This document shows, in pieces, positions 17,450 to 26,136 of a DNA stretch of 64,000 nt. The stretch is from NCBI RefSeq assembly GCF_022832975.1, contig NZ_CP094846.1, positions 124,001-188,000 on the forward strand. Reading direction: 5' to 3'. Position numbers and translations under genes: made by a program. The notes beneath the pieces are model-generated. The model saw only the letters and a program-made list of their open reading frames with translations, ran no database searches and was not told the DNA's origin. The stretch's first letter is position 1. Every line of letters starts with the position of its first letter. Origin of the DNA: Ornithobacterium rhinotracheale (GTDB lineage Bacteria; Bacteroidota; Bacteroidia; Flavobacteriales; Weeksellaceae).

Positions 17450-20284
17450 TTAGATTACAATATTCACGATTTTGCCTGGTACTACGATGACTTTTTTCGG
17501 GGTTCGGTCTTCGAGATATTTAGCTGTTTGAGGGTCTTCCATCACGGCTTTTTCCACTTCTTCTTTGCTTAAATCGAGTGGTAATGATAAGGTAAATCGC
17601 ATTTTTCCGTTGAATGAAATCGGATATTCTTTGTTGTCTTCTTTCAAGTATTTTTCTTCAAAAATAGGGTAGGGCTGGCGTGTTACGCTGTCCTCGTTGC
17701 CCAAAACATGCCACAATTCCTCGGCAATATGCGGTGCAAATGGCGAAAGCAAAATCACCAATGGCGAAAGGATTTCAGCCTTGTTGCATTGTAGTTTTTG
17801 CAAATCGTTTACGGCAATCATAAAGGCCGAAATGGAGGTATTGAAGGAGAAATTCTCTATATCCTCAGTTACTTTTTGGATTAAAGTGTGCAGCACTTTC
17901 AGCTCCTCCTTGCTTGCGGGCGCATCGGAGAGTTGGAGCTCATCTTTTTTAAAGAACAAACGCCACAGCTTTTTAAGGAAGCCATTCACACCGCTGAGCC
18001 CGTTGGTAATCCACGGCTTAGACTGCTCAATTGGGCCTAAAAACATTTCATACATACGCAAAGTATCGGCACCATACTGCTCGCAAATATCATCTGGATT
18101 GACGACATTAAATTTCGATTTCGACATTTTTTCCACCTCGCGCGAAACATAAAATTTCCCATCATCCGAGAGAATAAATTCAGCATCTTTTAAATCATCT
18201 CGCCAATTTTTAAAGGCTTGCGTATCGAGCACATTGTTGCCACTCACAAAGCTCACATCAGCGTGAACAGGGCTTGTCTCATAGTCGCCCGCTTTATCCG
18301 CAGAGACATATTGATTTGTATTATTCACACGATGAACAAAAGCACTTTCGCCCAAAATCATTCCTTGGTTGATGAGTTTTTTAAACGGCTCTTCTGAATT
18401 TACAAAACCTCTGTCTTTTAAGAATTTAGTCCAGAAACGGCTATATAGCAAGTGCCCCGTTGCGTGCTCACTTCCGCCCAAATATAAATCCACATTTTGC
18501 CAATATTTTAATGCTTCGTCTGATGCCAAAGCGTCTTCGTTTTGCGGATCCATATAACGGAACTGATACCACGAACTACCTGCCCAGCCTGGCATGGTGT
18601 TTAGCTCTAATGGAAACACCGTTTTTTCATCAATTAATGAATTTTCTACCACTTGGTTTTTCTCGGTATCCCAAGCCCATTGTGTTGCACGACCTAGTGG
18701 CGGCTCGCCCGTTTCGGTAGGGAGATATTCGCTTACTTCTGGCAATACGAGTGGCAAATGTTCCTCGCCAATCGACTGCGGAATGCCTTGGTTAAAATAA
18801 ATCGGCACGGGCTCTCCCCAATAACGCTGACGGCTGAATACGGCATCTCTTAATCTATAATTGATTTTGGCTTTTCCTACGCCTAAACTTTCAATTTTTT
18901 CGATTGCCTTGTTCATGGCTTCTTTCACGGTGAGCCCATTCAAGAAATCGGAATTTTGCAAAGGCACCTTGGCTGTTTTATCGGTAAAGGCTTGCTCGCT
19001 GATGTCTACTCCCTCGAAAATATTTTCGATGGATAAATCAAAAGTTTTTGCAAAGGCATAATCACGCTCATCGCCCGCAGGCACCGCCATCACAGCCCCC
19101 GTTCCGTAGCCTGCCAACACATAATCGGCAATCCAGATTGGCACTTCTTTGCCACTGATTGGATTGATTGCATAGGCTCCTGTGAACACACCCGTTACGC
19201 GTTTCACCTCTGCCATACGCTCACGCTCGCTGCGTTTGGCTGTTTCCTCGATGTAGGCATCGATGGCTTCTTCTTGTGCTGGTGTGGTAAGCTGCTGCAC
19301 CAAATCGTGCTCTGGTGCCAACACCATAAACGAAACGCCAAAAATGGTATCAGGACGGGTAGTAAAAACCTCGATTTCGGTATTTTCTTGTCCTTTGACT
19401 TTAAATTTTACCGATGCACCTTTGGATTTCCCAATCCAGTATTTTTGAGATTCTTTAAGTGCATCTGTCCACTCGAGTGCTTGCTCGTTGTATTCTATTC
19501 CGTTGAGCAATCTTTCGGCATAGGCAATGATACGCATCATCCATTGGCGCATTTTTTTGCGCACTACGGGATGTCCTCCACGCTCAGATAAGCCGTTGAT
19601 TACCTCATCATTGGCAAGCACAGTACCCAGTGCAGGGCACCAGTTCACCTCTGCCTCGGCAAGATAAGTGAGCCTATATTTTAGTAATATTTCTGATTTT
19701 TCTTTGTCTGAAAAAGCTTGCCAATCTTCGGCGGTAAAGCTTGGCGTATCTTCGTCACAAGCAACATTTAAATTAGCATTTCCGTTTTTTTCAAAATGTG
19801 CAATCAATTCGCTGATTGGCTTGGCTTTCTGGTCTTGATTGCAGAAAAACGAATCAAACAATTGCAAGAAAATCCACTGTGTCCAGCGATAATAATCGGG
19901 ATTGGATGTGCGGATTTCTCTGTCCCAATCAAACGAAAAACCGATTTTATCTAACTGCTCTCGGTAGCGAGCAATGTTTTCTTTGGTCGTGATGGCTGGG
20001 TGCTGCCCTGTCTGAATAGCGTATTGCTCTGCAGGCAAACCAAAGCTGTCGTAGCCCATAGGGTGCAAAACATTGAAGCCTTTGTGGCGTTTGTATCGCG
20101 CATAAATGTCTGATGCTATGTAGCCGAGCGGGTGCCCTACATGCAGACCTGCGCCTGACGGATAGGGGAACATATCGAGTACATAAAATTTTGGCTTATC
20201 TAAATGATTTTCTGCCTTGTAAATTTTATTTTCTGCCCAAAACTTTTGCCATTTGGGTTCTATTTGATTGGGTTGATATTGCAT
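17450..20284 (-). CDS. leuS: Leucyl-tRNA synthetase
   Basis: 944 residues. Class I synthetase charging tRNA-Leu. HVGH at 48-51 is the HIGH motif, in [18 protein letters not shown], and [15 protein letters not shown] is the KMSKS loop. Between them lie the CP1 editing domain (with [12 protein letters not shown]) and a catalytic stretch containing [12 protein letters not shown]. An anticodon-binding helical domain and a short C-terminal domain ending in [10 protein letters not shown] complete it. Length is normal for Bacteroidota LeuRS, which carry extra inserts. Monocistronic, with its own terminator. Confidence 0.97.
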   Translation of the reverse strand: MQYQPNQIEPKWQKFWAENKIYKAENHLDKPKFYVLDMFPYPSGAGLHVGHPLGYIASDIYARYKRHKGFNVLHPMGYDSFGLPAEQYAIQTGQHPAITTKENIARYREQLDKIGFSFDWDREIRTSNPDYYRWTQWIFLQLFDSFFCNQDQKAKPISELIAHFEKNGNANLNVACDEDTPSFTAEDWQAFSDKEKSEILLKYRLTYLAEAEVNWCPALGTVLANDEVINGLSERGGHPVVRKKMRQWMMRIIAYAERLLNGIEYNEQALEWTDALKESQKYWIGKSKGASVKFKVKGQENTEIEVFTTRPDTIFGVSFMVLAPEHDLVQQLTTPAQEEAIDAYIEETAKRSERERMAEVKRVTGVFTGAYAINPISGKEVPIWIADYVLAGYGTGAVMAVPAGDERDYAFAKTFDLSIENIFEGVDISEQAFTDKTAKVPLQNSDFLNGLTVKEAMNKAIEKIESLGVGKAKINYRLRDAVFSRQRYWGEPVPIYFNQGIPQSIGEEHLPLVLPEVSEYLPTETGEPPLGRATQWAWDTEKNQVVENSLIDEKTVFPLELNTMPGWAGSSWYQFRYMDPQNEDALASDEALKYWQNVDLYLGGSEHATGHLLYSRFWTKFLKDRGFVNSEEPFKKLINQGMILGESAFVHRVNNTNQYVSADKAGDYETSPVHADVSFVSGNNVLDTQAFKNWRDDLKDAEFILSDDGKFYVSREVEKMSKSKFNVVNPDDICEQYGADTLRMYEMFLGPIEQSKPWITNGLSGVNGFLKKLWRLFFKKDELQLSDAPASKEELKVLHTLIQKVTEDIENFSFNTSISAFMIAVNDLQKLQCNKAEILSPLVILLSPFAPHIAEELWHVLGNEDSVTRQPYPIFEEKYLKEDNKEYPISFNGKMRFTLSLPLDLSKEEVEKAVMEDPQTAKYLEDRTPKKVIVVPGKIVNIVI

Positions 20285-20440
20285 AATTATTTGAAATAAA
20301 TTAAGTAATCTTCTATAAGTTGCGAAGGTAGTGATTTTTTTGAAGAATTAAAGATTGGATTTTTAGCTTGTTTAAACTTAATTTTTTAACATTTTAAATG
20401 ATTTAAAAATTGTATTTTAGTTGTGTTTAAAAGATTTTTA

Positions 20441-20920
20441 ATGAAAAACCTATTTTTAATCCTTATCGGCTTATTTTTTCTGCCTAACTCCTTTTCTCAA
20501 ACAAAGGAAAACTCACATCTTTCTGGTTTAAAATCAGATGAAGACACATTGTATATTTTATTAAATGAGAAAAGGAGTCAAAAATGTTTAATGGATCGAT
20601 TGCTCGTTGTGGGATTCGATTCTTTGACTATACTTAATAAATACCAACCAGAAATCACAACTATTAAAGATGTAGGAACTCGTGTATTTTTTAAATTTTG
20701 TAACTATAATAAAGACAAATCTATCATCTATTCAGAAAAAAAAGATATGATTGGAATTGTAGATATAAAATCGTTTAAAACAATTGATAGCACCGACCGA
20801 AATCTTAAAGATGCCGTTAAAAAACATAATCATTTCTATATTTTGAGAGAGATTGAACTCGGAAAAGCTGTTTTATACAAAGCTCATTTTAAGCATATTA
20901 TATATTCTTTCCCTAATTAA
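20441..20920 (+). CDS. MKNLFL-array protein 1, exported, unknown family
   Basis: 159 residues from the ATG at 20441; the longer frame from 20423 adds six residues before the signal peptide and breaks the pattern of the array. Signal peptide ends near SFSQ. The mature part (LSGLKSDEDTLYILLNEKRS..., with a C-terminal FYILREIELGKAVLYKAHF) is alternating polar and hydrophobic, suggesting a small beta-rich periplasmic or surface protein. Family not recognised. The first 20 bases of the gene are identical to those of array gene 3. Confidence 0.6.
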   Translation: MKNLFLILIGLFFLPNSFSQTKENSHLSGLKSDEDTLYILLNEKRSQKCLMDRLLVVGFDSLTILNKYQPEITTIKDVGTRVFFKFCNYNKDKSIIYSEKKDMIGIVDIKSFKTIDSTDRNLKDAVKKHNHFYILREIELGKAVLYKAHFKHIIYSFPN

Positions 20921-20932
20921 ATATGAAAAAAA

Positions 20933-21376
20933 ATGAAAAATCTATTTTTAATCCTTATCAGCTTGTTTTGTTTGGGCGTGAATGCGCAGCATAAAAACTA
21001 TTTTCAAGTAAGAAAAAATGGTTTGAACCATCAAAAAAAAGAAGTGTATTTGATTTTTAATTTGGCAAAACATGAAAAAAAATGGAGTAATCAGAATTTA
21101 ATATTTTGGATTGATGGAAATCAATTTATCTATAATTCTAAAGATCTTAAAGCAAAAAAAATCCATAAAAAACCATCGAAAAATAGCATTGTAAACGATA
21201 AAGATTTAGATGAATTGGAATTTTCTGTTTATAAAGAAGCTTTTAAAAAAGAAGGATTAAAACTCACACCGCCTGGATTTGTACATAATTTTTTAGATAT
21301 TCATATTTTAGAGAAAGTTTCTAAAAATAAATGGATTGATTATTACCCCATAACATGGATTTATTCTAGAAAATAA
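20933..21376 (+). CDS. MKNLFL-array protein 2, exported, unknown family
   Basis: 147 residues, signal peptide ending GVNAQ. Mature part basic, with KKEVYLIFNLAKHEKKW near the start and DIHILEKVSKNKWIDYYPITW near the end. The same layout recurs in array protein 4, so the two are diverged paralogues. It follows gene 1 by 12 bases. A second ATG ten bases upstream (20923), followed by an A run, is out of frame and looks like a slipped copy of the start region. Function unknown. Confidence 0.6.
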   Translation: MKNLFLILISLFCLGVNAQHKNYFQVRKNGLNHQKKEVYLIFNLAKHEKKWSNQNLIFWIDGNQFIYNSKDLKAKKIHKKPSKNSIVNDKDLDELEFSVYKEAFKKEGLKLTPPGFVHNFLDIHILEKVSKNKWIDYYPITWIYSRK

Positions 21377-21390
21377 GAAAATTTGTTTAA

Positions 21391-21912
21391 ATGAAAAACC
21401 TATTTTTAATGGCTTTAGTGCCAACGGTTATGCTGTTATTAGTTGCTTGCGCGACAAAGAAAAACGCAACGGCTACAAAAGACTCAATAAGTATTAAGGA
21501 CACTTTGAGTGCTTCCTATTGCAGAAATATTTATGATAATCAAAAAGTCCCGAACAAACTGAAAATTATAGAAAAAACTTGTTTGGAACTATATCCGCCT
21601 AAATATAATTTGGTGATAGAAGAAACCCAAAAATTGAATAATGGCTGGCGAGTAGTCTACGCTAAGGATTTGAACTCAGAAAAAAAGTATAAAATCATTT
21701 CATACAACGAAAAAAAGCAGGAAAATTCAGTCGGGGATACAATAAGAAATGTGATATTAGAACTTTTTCCTAAAAAATTTAAAATAGGAACTACTGAAAT
21801 TGATCATGCTCATAATTTAAGCATAAATTGTTTCAAAGGATACATGAACGAAGATATTTGCAGAGAACCGCGTAACGGATATTTATACATTTATTCATCA
21901 CCTGATTTATAA
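21391..21912 (+). CDS. MKNLFL-array protein 3, lipoprotein, unknown family
   Basis: 173 residues. It shares the 5' end of the array (its first 20 bases equal those of gene 1), but here the leader is a lipoprotein signal with Cys20 in LLLVACATKK. The mature region has several Cys residues (SYCRNIYD, EKTCLELYPPKY, INCFKGYMNEDICREPRNGY) that could form disulphides. Family not recognised. The same start sequence leading into a different type of leader suggests shuffling of 5' ends as well as simple duplication. Confidence 0.58.
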   Translation: MKNLFLMALVPTVMLLLVACATKKNATATKDSISIKDTLSASYCRNIYDNQKVPNKLKIIEKTCLELYPPKYNLVIEETQKLNNGWRVVYAKDLNSEKKYKIISYNEKKQENSVGDTIRNVILELFPKKFKIGTTEIDHAHNLSINCFKGYMNEDICREPRNGYLYIYSSPDL

Positions 21913-21927
21913 TATAAATTAAAAACC

Positions 21928-22314
21928 ATGAAAAATCTATTTTTAATCCTCATCAGCTTGTTTTATTTGGGCGTGAATGTACAAGAAAAAAAAGAACACA
22001 AAACTATTTATGTGAAATTTGATTTTACGAGAAATGATAAAAATGAAACTGCTCCTGTAAGAAAGCCACACCCCGATATGGTTGTTTTTACTCGTTCACC
22101 AAGGCTTTATACTAATTATTTTATTTGGCATAAAAACAAGCCCAAAATCAAGGTGTCTCAAAAATTATTGAATAATATCCAATTTACTGAAACCGCTTTC
22201 TTTGAAAAAGAAAAATCTAAAAATTACACCATAAACTTAGTTGAAATAAAAGAAGATGGTAGCATATTTTATTATCCAAATGTTGAGTGGAATCAGTGGA
22301 TAGATTTAGAATAA
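21928..22314 (+). CDS. MKNLFL-array protein 4, exported, paralogue of protein 2
   Basis: 128 residues. Leader ends GVNVQ. HKTIYVKFDFTRNDKNE aligns with KKEVYLIFNLAKHEKKW of protein 2, and NLVEIKEDGSIFYYPNVEWNQW with its C-terminal DIHILEKVSKNKWIDYYPITW, so I read them as old tandem duplicates. Their 5' ends are also the closest pair (the ATGAAAAATCTA variant). No known domain identified. Confidence 0.58.
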   Translation: MKNLFLILISLFYLGVNVQEKKEHKTIYVKFDFTRNDKNETAPVRKPHPDMVVFTRSPRLYTNYFIWHKNKPKIKVSQKLLNNIQFTETAFFEKEKSKNYTINLVEIKEDGSIFYYPNVEWNQWIDLE

Positions 22315-22330
22315 TTGAATTTAAAAAACC

Positions 22331-23008
22331 ATGAAAAACCTATTTTTACTCGTTTTTGCTTTAAGTTTTTCGGCTATTTTTGGTCAGCAAAAACTGGAAG
22401 GAACCTATACTGGTTCCACTCTTATAGGGAGTGAAAAATTCACATTCTTCAAAAATGGAATTTTTATAGATAGAAACCCTGTATGTGGAAAAGGACATTA
22501 TTCTATTAAGAATGATACGCTTATTTTAAATTATAATTTAACTGAATTTGGACCTGTTCCTTATCACTTTACACATAGATTAGAAACTTACACAGATTCT
22601 CCCATTCTAAAAATCAAAGTTTTTGATAAAGATAAAAAGCCATGCTATAGATGTTTTGTAGATGTTTACAAAGATTCTAACACATTGAGTCCAATAGAAA
22701 AAAACATTAAGTTTACAGACAAAAATGGAGAAGTCTTTTTTAAAATTCCTAGCCCTGGTTTTAGTAGTGGAAGAATAAGAATCCTACAAGAAGAAGATGA
22801 AGGAGCCATGGCAGGAGAAACCTATGAATTCCCTTTGAATATAACGAATTCAAATGAGATTGAAGTCTTTCTCACAGGAATACAATACTATCAGCGATGC
22901 ATTCCAATAAAATACTCTATTGTTAAAAGGAAAATCAAAAAAATAGATAAAGATGAATTAGTATTAGATTTTGGAGTAATAGATTTAAAGTTAGAAAAAA
23001 CGAAATAA
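22331..23008 (+). CDS. MKNLFL-array protein 5, exported, lipocalin-like plus Cna-B/regulatory-like
   Basis: 225 residues, signal peptide ending IFGQ. Residues about 20-75 (KLEGTYTGSTLIGSEKFTFFKNGIF... GKGHYSIKNDTLILNY) look like a small lipocalin-type beta-barrel fragment. The middle (LKIKVFDKDKKPCYRC... FTDKNGEVFFKIP) has the pattern of a carboxypeptidase-regulatory-like or Cna-B-like beta-sandwich. The C-terminus KRKIKKIDKDELVLDFG resembles that of protein 6. Role unknown; probably periplasmic or at the cell surface. Confidence 0.6.
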   Translation: MKNLFLLVFALSFSAIFGQQKLEGTYTGSTLIGSEKFTFFKNGIFIDRNPVCGKGHYSIKNDTLILNYNLTEFGPVPYHFTHRLETYTDSPILKIKVFDKDKKPCYRCFVDVYKDSNTLSPIEKNIKFTDKNGEVFFKIPSPGFSSGRIRILQEEDEGAMAGETYEFPLNITNSNEIEVFLTGIQYYQRCIPIKYSIVKRKIKKIDKDELVLDFGVIDLKLEKTK

Positions 23009-23021
23009 AACTTAAAAAAAC

Positions 23022-23720
23022 ATGAAAAACCTATTTTTACTCGTTTTAGCATTCAGTTTTTCGGCTATTTTTGGTCAGCAAAAACTGGAAGGAACTTATG
23101 GACAAAGCGGTGATTTCTATCAAGGGTACACTTTCTCCAAAGACGGCACTTTTGAATATTATGCAGGGGCAGATACTGGACCAGAAGAATTTGGAAAAGG
23201 GCATTACTCTATTAAGGGAGATTCCATTACTTTTAATTATGATTTAACAGTGCTTCCGCCAAGACCCTATCACATTTCACAAAGGATTAAAACTTACACA
23301 GATTCTCTCATTTTAAAAATCAAAGTTTTTGATAAAGATAAAAAACCTTGCAATAAATTTTGCGTAGTTACAGCTGAAGGAGAAAACGCAAATACTATTT
23401 ATGGTTCTAGCTTAACCGATAAAAATGGAGAAGTAATCTTTAAAATTCCTAAAACCCGTAAAAATTATAGATATGGAACCATCAGAGTTTTTCACGATTT
23501 GAGCGAAGGAGCATTAGCTGGAGAGTCCTACGAATTTACTTTTGAGCCACATTTTTCAAACGAGACTGAAGTATTTCTCACGGGAATAGAAGACGATGAA
23601 AGATACATTCCTATCAAATATCGAATTACAACTAGAAAAATCAAAAAATTAGATAAAGATGAATTGGTCTTAGAAGGGGGAAAATTCGATTTAATACTTA
23701 GAAAAGAAAAAAAGAAATAA
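23022..23720 (+). CDS. MKNLFL-array protein 6, close paralogue of protein 5
   Basis: 232 residues. It aligns with protein 5 along its whole length: QQKLEGTYGQSG, GKGHYSIKGDSITFNYDL, LKIKVFDKDKKPCNKFC, TDKNGEVIFKIPKT, FLTGIEDDERYIPIKYRITTRKIKK. The leaders are almost identical at the DNA level, indicating a recent tandem duplication or gene conversion. It is followed by a fragment carrying only the array start signal. Confidence 0.62.
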   Translation: MKNLFLLVLAFSFSAIFGQQKLEGTYGQSGDFYQGYTFSKDGTFEYYAGADTGPEEFGKGHYSIKGDSITFNYDLTVLPPRPYHISQRIKTYTDSLILKIKVFDKDKKPCNKFCVVTAEGENANTIYGSSLTDKNGEVIFKIPKTRKNYRYGTIRVFHDLSEGALAGESYEFTFEPHFSNETEVFLTGIEDDERYIPIKYRITTRKIKKLDKDELVLEGGKFDLILRKEKKK

Positions 23721-23745
23721 AACTTAAAAAACCATGAAAAAATAG
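23721..23745 (+). pseudogene. Remnant of a seventh MKNLFL array start
   Basis: After the stop of gene 6 the usual junction reappears (AACTTAAAAAACCATGAAAA), with ATG at 23734, but the frame closes at once (ATG AAA AAA TAG). Spacing from the previous stop (13 bases) equals that of the intact genes. It looks like the stub of a deleted or never-completed copy. Confidence 0.5.
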
Positions 23746-23771
23746 GAGACAAGCAATCCCGTGTGCGCAAG

Positions 23772-23804
23772 TTTGCAAATTTTTGTACAAGGCATTTATT
23801 TTTG
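23772..23804 (+). promoter_or_regulatory. Candidate promoter far upstream of the 24.0-kb membrane-protein gene
   Basis: TTTG (23772-23775), a 21-base spacer and TATTTTTG (23797-23804) match the Bacteroidota promoter. The next credible gene starts 200 bases later. The 291-base gap 23721-24011 holds no supported gene; a long leader or small RNA is possible. Confidence 0.4.
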
Positions 23805-24011
23805 GGTATAATATTACGGTGTAATTTAAATTTTAATCATCGTAAAAAACGAAAATCTATGCTAAGTATTTTGTACCAAAACATTCCGATTTTTGCTATT
23901 TCAGACACGGATTTGGGCACTCGTTTTATGAATGTGAGTTTTATCAGCCATTGAAAATGATATTTTGGCACAATTGTTTGTAATTCAATCATATTTTAAA
24001 ATTTAAAACTT

Positions 24012-24842
24012 ATGATGCTTTCGATTTTGCCCAGCAATGTGATTTGGCCAGCACTTTACATCGCCGAAAATTTGCTAAAATTCTGGTTTTTAATTATTAT
24101 GACTATCGTCGTGGAAATGTTTGTGCTCAAATACGCGCTTGGCTATAGTTATTTAAAATCCTTTGTCGCTTCGTTGATTGGGAATCTCGTTTCGGGGCTC
24201 GTCGGTACATTTTTGATGGCTTTTGGAATGCTGGGCTGGCATTTTATTTTTGATACTATTTTGTTTGATTCCACCTTCAATCTCGTGAATTGGGTGGCAA
24301 GCTATGTTTTGATGTGCCTGGGCAGCGTGGTCATTGAAACTTTAGTCATAAAACTAATTTACAAAGAAAAATTTAAAACACTCTTTAAGCCTTTATTAAT
24401 CGGGAATATGCTCACCTACATCATCATTGCAGCGATTAATATTTTTGATGCAAAACCAGCAACGTCCGACCCAAAAGTCAGCGTTTTGGAACAAACTACT
24501 TATATTCCGCTCAAGCAAGAATTTCAGCTACTTGATAGCACGCAAATTCATTTGGCAGACGAAGCCGAATTTAAAATTATAGAATATCGATTAAACGATT
24601 CGCTCTACAACAAAAAAATATTATTTATCCCATTTCAAGGCGAAAAAGAGAATTATGCAAGATTTCATTTTGAGCCATTGGGCAAAAATGATAAAGCATT
24701 TGGATTTCCTAAAGAGAACATAGAAATTACGCTAAACGATACACCAAGCGACAGCATTGTGCTACAACTTAGACAAAAAATGCCAAATTCTTACAAATGG
24801 ACCCAACAGCCAACGGATACTTTGGTGTTGATTAAAAAATAA
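24012..24842 (+). CDS. Four-helix membrane protein, unknown family
   Basis: 276 residues. N-terminal half with four or five hydrophobic helices (ALYIAENLLKFWFLIIMTIVVEMFVLKY, FVASLIGNLVSGLVGTFLMAFGM, VNWVASYVLMCLGSVVIETLVIKLIY, PLLIGNMLTYIIIAAINIF), then a soluble domain of about 115 residues with beta-strand periodicity (TYIPLKQEFQLLDSTQIHLADEAEFKIIEY). I do not recognise a family. Orientation matches the array upstream and the DUF4488-like gene downstream, but it probably has its own promoter. Base composition is less AT-biased than the array. Confidence 0.6.
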   Translation: MMLSILPSNVIWPALYIAENLLKFWFLIIMTIVVEMFVLKYALGYSYLKSFVASLIGNLVSGLVGTFLMAFGMLGWHFIFDTILFDSTFNLVNWVASYVLMCLGSVVIETLVIKLIYKEKFKTLFKPLLIGNMLTYIIIAAINIFDAKPATSDPKVSVLEQTTYIPLKQEFQLLDSTQIHLADEAEFKIIEYRLNDSLYNKKILFIPFQGEKENYARFHFEPLGKNDKAFGFPKENIEITLNDTPSDSIVLQLRQKMPNSYKWTQQPTDTLVLIKK

Positions 24843-24870
24843 TTTTCAATGATTTATGATTTAAAATTTA

Positions 24871-24878
24871 TATTTTTG
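24871..24878 (+). promoter_or_regulatory. -7 element for the DUF4488-like gene at 24.9 kb
   Basis: TATTTTTG fits TAnnTTTG, with about 22 bases to the ATG at 24901. No -33 TTTG. Confidence 0.5.
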
Positions 24879-24900
24879 TGAAAAATTTAAATTTTAACAT

Positions 24901-25431
24901 ATGATGAGGAAATTCAATTTAAGCAAAAAAATAGCTTTAATTCTATTTTTATGCGTAACGACATTAAGTTTTGCTCAACAAAAGAAACACATTGCAGAAC
25001 AAGAAGGCTTGGCGGGATTTTGGGTACAAATGATTCCTTATGATTATCAAGGAGACGCAAGAATTATGCGCAGCGGACAAAACAAAATTATGAATCCAGA
25101 CGGCACTTTTTATTGTTTTCTCACAGACAATAAAGGGGTTCAAGGGATATCTTTCTACGGAAACTATAATGTTACTTCGGACAGCACCTATGTTGAGCAT
25201 ATCGTTAATAGTGTAAATCCCAAATCTGTAAACACCACTTCTGATTTAAAATATAAATTTTCAACTAAAGATGTTTTATTGATTTCATTTAAAAACAATA
25301 GTTTTAAAAACGGCAAAGAAATCAGCGAAATTTGGTTCAGAGCTAAACAATTAAATACTCCATTTTTATTGCCTAAACAAGAAGAAGTGAAAGCTGAGTT
25401 AAGAAAAATTCTTTCTCAAACAGCTAAATAA
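24901..25431 (+). CDS. Small exported lipocalin-like protein (DUF4488-like), copy 1
   Basis: 176 residues. Signal peptide to about residue 25 (LSFAQ), then HIAEQEGLAGFWVQMIPYDYQGD... QNKIMNPDGTFYCFLTDN... GISFYGNYNVTSDSTYVEHI... SEIWFRAK. The order G-[FI]-W, NPDGTF, G-x-Y-x-[IV]-x-x-[DS], E-[IV]-W is shared with two proteins at 45.3-46.2 kb and fits the lipocalin-like DUF4488 family of Bacteroidota; the family name is from memory. Role unknown. Followed by a hairpin terminator. Confidence 0.65.
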   Translation: MMRKFNLSKKIALILFLCVTTLSFAQQKKHIAEQEGLAGFWVQMIPYDYQGDARIMRSGQNKIMNPDGTFYCFLTDNKGVQGISFYGNYNVTSDSTYVEHIVNSVNPKSVNTTSDLKYKFSTKDVLLISFKNNSFKNGKEISEIWFRAKQLNTPFLLPKQEEVKAELRKILSQTAK

Positions 25432-25455
25432 AGATTTTAAAAACAACCAAATACA

Positions 25456-25484
25456 AAAAGATGACTGACAAGTCATCTTTTTTA
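25456..25484 (+). terminator. Terminator after DUF4488-like copy 1
   Basis: Arms 25456-25466 and 25471-25481 form a perfect 11-bp stem with a 4-base loop and T run. It covers the upstream start of the maf frame at 25461. Confidence 0.88.
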
Positions 25485-25496
25485 TGCACACTTTTT

Positions 25497-25504
25497 TACA
25501 TTTG
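25497..25504 (+). promoter_or_regulatory. -7 promoter element of maf
   Basis: TACATTTG matches TAnnTTTG. The chosen ATG (25509) begins only 4 bases after it, so transcription would start at or inside the start codon: either a leaderless mRNA or use of a later start. Confidence 0.5.
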
Positions 25505-25508
25505 CAAT

Positions 25509-26090
25509 ATGCTACTACAAGATAAATTAAAAGGTTTTGAGCTGATTTTAGGTTCCCAATCGCCACGCAGGGAAGAATTATTGCGCGGGCTGTGTTTAGG
25601 CTTTAAAACGCAGCCATTACACGCCGATGAGTCTTATTCTGCCGAACTCAAGGCTGAAAACATCACCGAATTTCTATGCCGTGTAAAAGCCGAAGCTTTC
25701 CAGTTTAGCCACGAAAAACAAATTTTAATCACCGCCGATACCATTGTTTGGCTCAAAAATCGTGCACTAGAAAAACCTAAAAATAGGGGAAAGGCGATTG
25801 CCATGCTCAAGGCACTCAGTGGCAAAACACACGAAGTCATCAGCTCGGTGGGGATTACTTCGACCGAGAAACAAATCGTGTTTTCAGACAAGACCAAAGT
25901 GCAATTTTCTGCTTTAAATGATGAAGAAATCGAATTTTATGTCGATACCTTTCAGCCATTTGACAAAGCGGGTGCCTATGGCGTGCAAGAGTGGATAGGC
26001 TATGTGGGCGTGGAAAAGCTAGAAGGTAGCTACTTCACCGTCATGGGCTTGCCCGTGCACCGATTGTACCAAGCTTTGAAAGATTTTTAA
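25509..26090 (+). CDS. maf: Maf-family nucleotide pyrophosphatase
   Basis: 193 residues from the ATG at 25509. House-cleaning enzyme that hydrolyses non-canonical nucleoside triphosphates. Maf signatures: ILGSQSPRREELLRGL near the start, ITADTIVW with the catalytic Asp, ALSGKTHEVISSVG, and EWIGYVGVEKLEGSYFTVMGLPV at the end. The longer frame starting at 25461 runs through a terminator hairpin, so the shorter start is preferred. Convergent with the aminolipid synthase gene. Confidence 0.92.
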   Translation: MLLQDKLKGFELILGSQSPRREELLRGLCLGFKTQPLHADESYSAELKAENITEFLCRVKAEAFQFSHEKQILITADTIVWLKNRALEKPKNRGKAIAMLKALSGKTHEVISSVGITSTEKQIVFSDKTKVQFSALNDEEIEFYVDTFQPFDKAGAYGVQEWIGYVGVEKLEGSYFTVMGLPVHRLYQALKDF

Positions 26091-26096
26091 AGCATC

Positions 26097-26126
26097 AAAA
26101 AAGGGATTTATAAAAATCCCTTTTTT
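26097..26126. terminator. Bidirectional terminator between maf and the aminolipid synthase
   Basis: AAAAAAGGGATTT pairs with AAATCCCTTTTTT. It has A and T tracts on either side and lies between convergent genes. Confidence 0.85.
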
Positions 26127-26136
26127 GCTATATTTT

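Noticed and set aside
17697-18152. 151-residue plus-strand frame within leuS
   Set aside because: Antisense shadow of leuS.
20923-20990. Alternative ATG ten bases upstream of array gene 2
   Set aside because: It is out of frame with the exported protein and gives a short meaningless peptide.
23763-23954. 63-residue plus-strand frame after the MKNLFL array
   Set aside because: No signal, no domain, starts within the probable promoter region and is not in the style of its neighbours.
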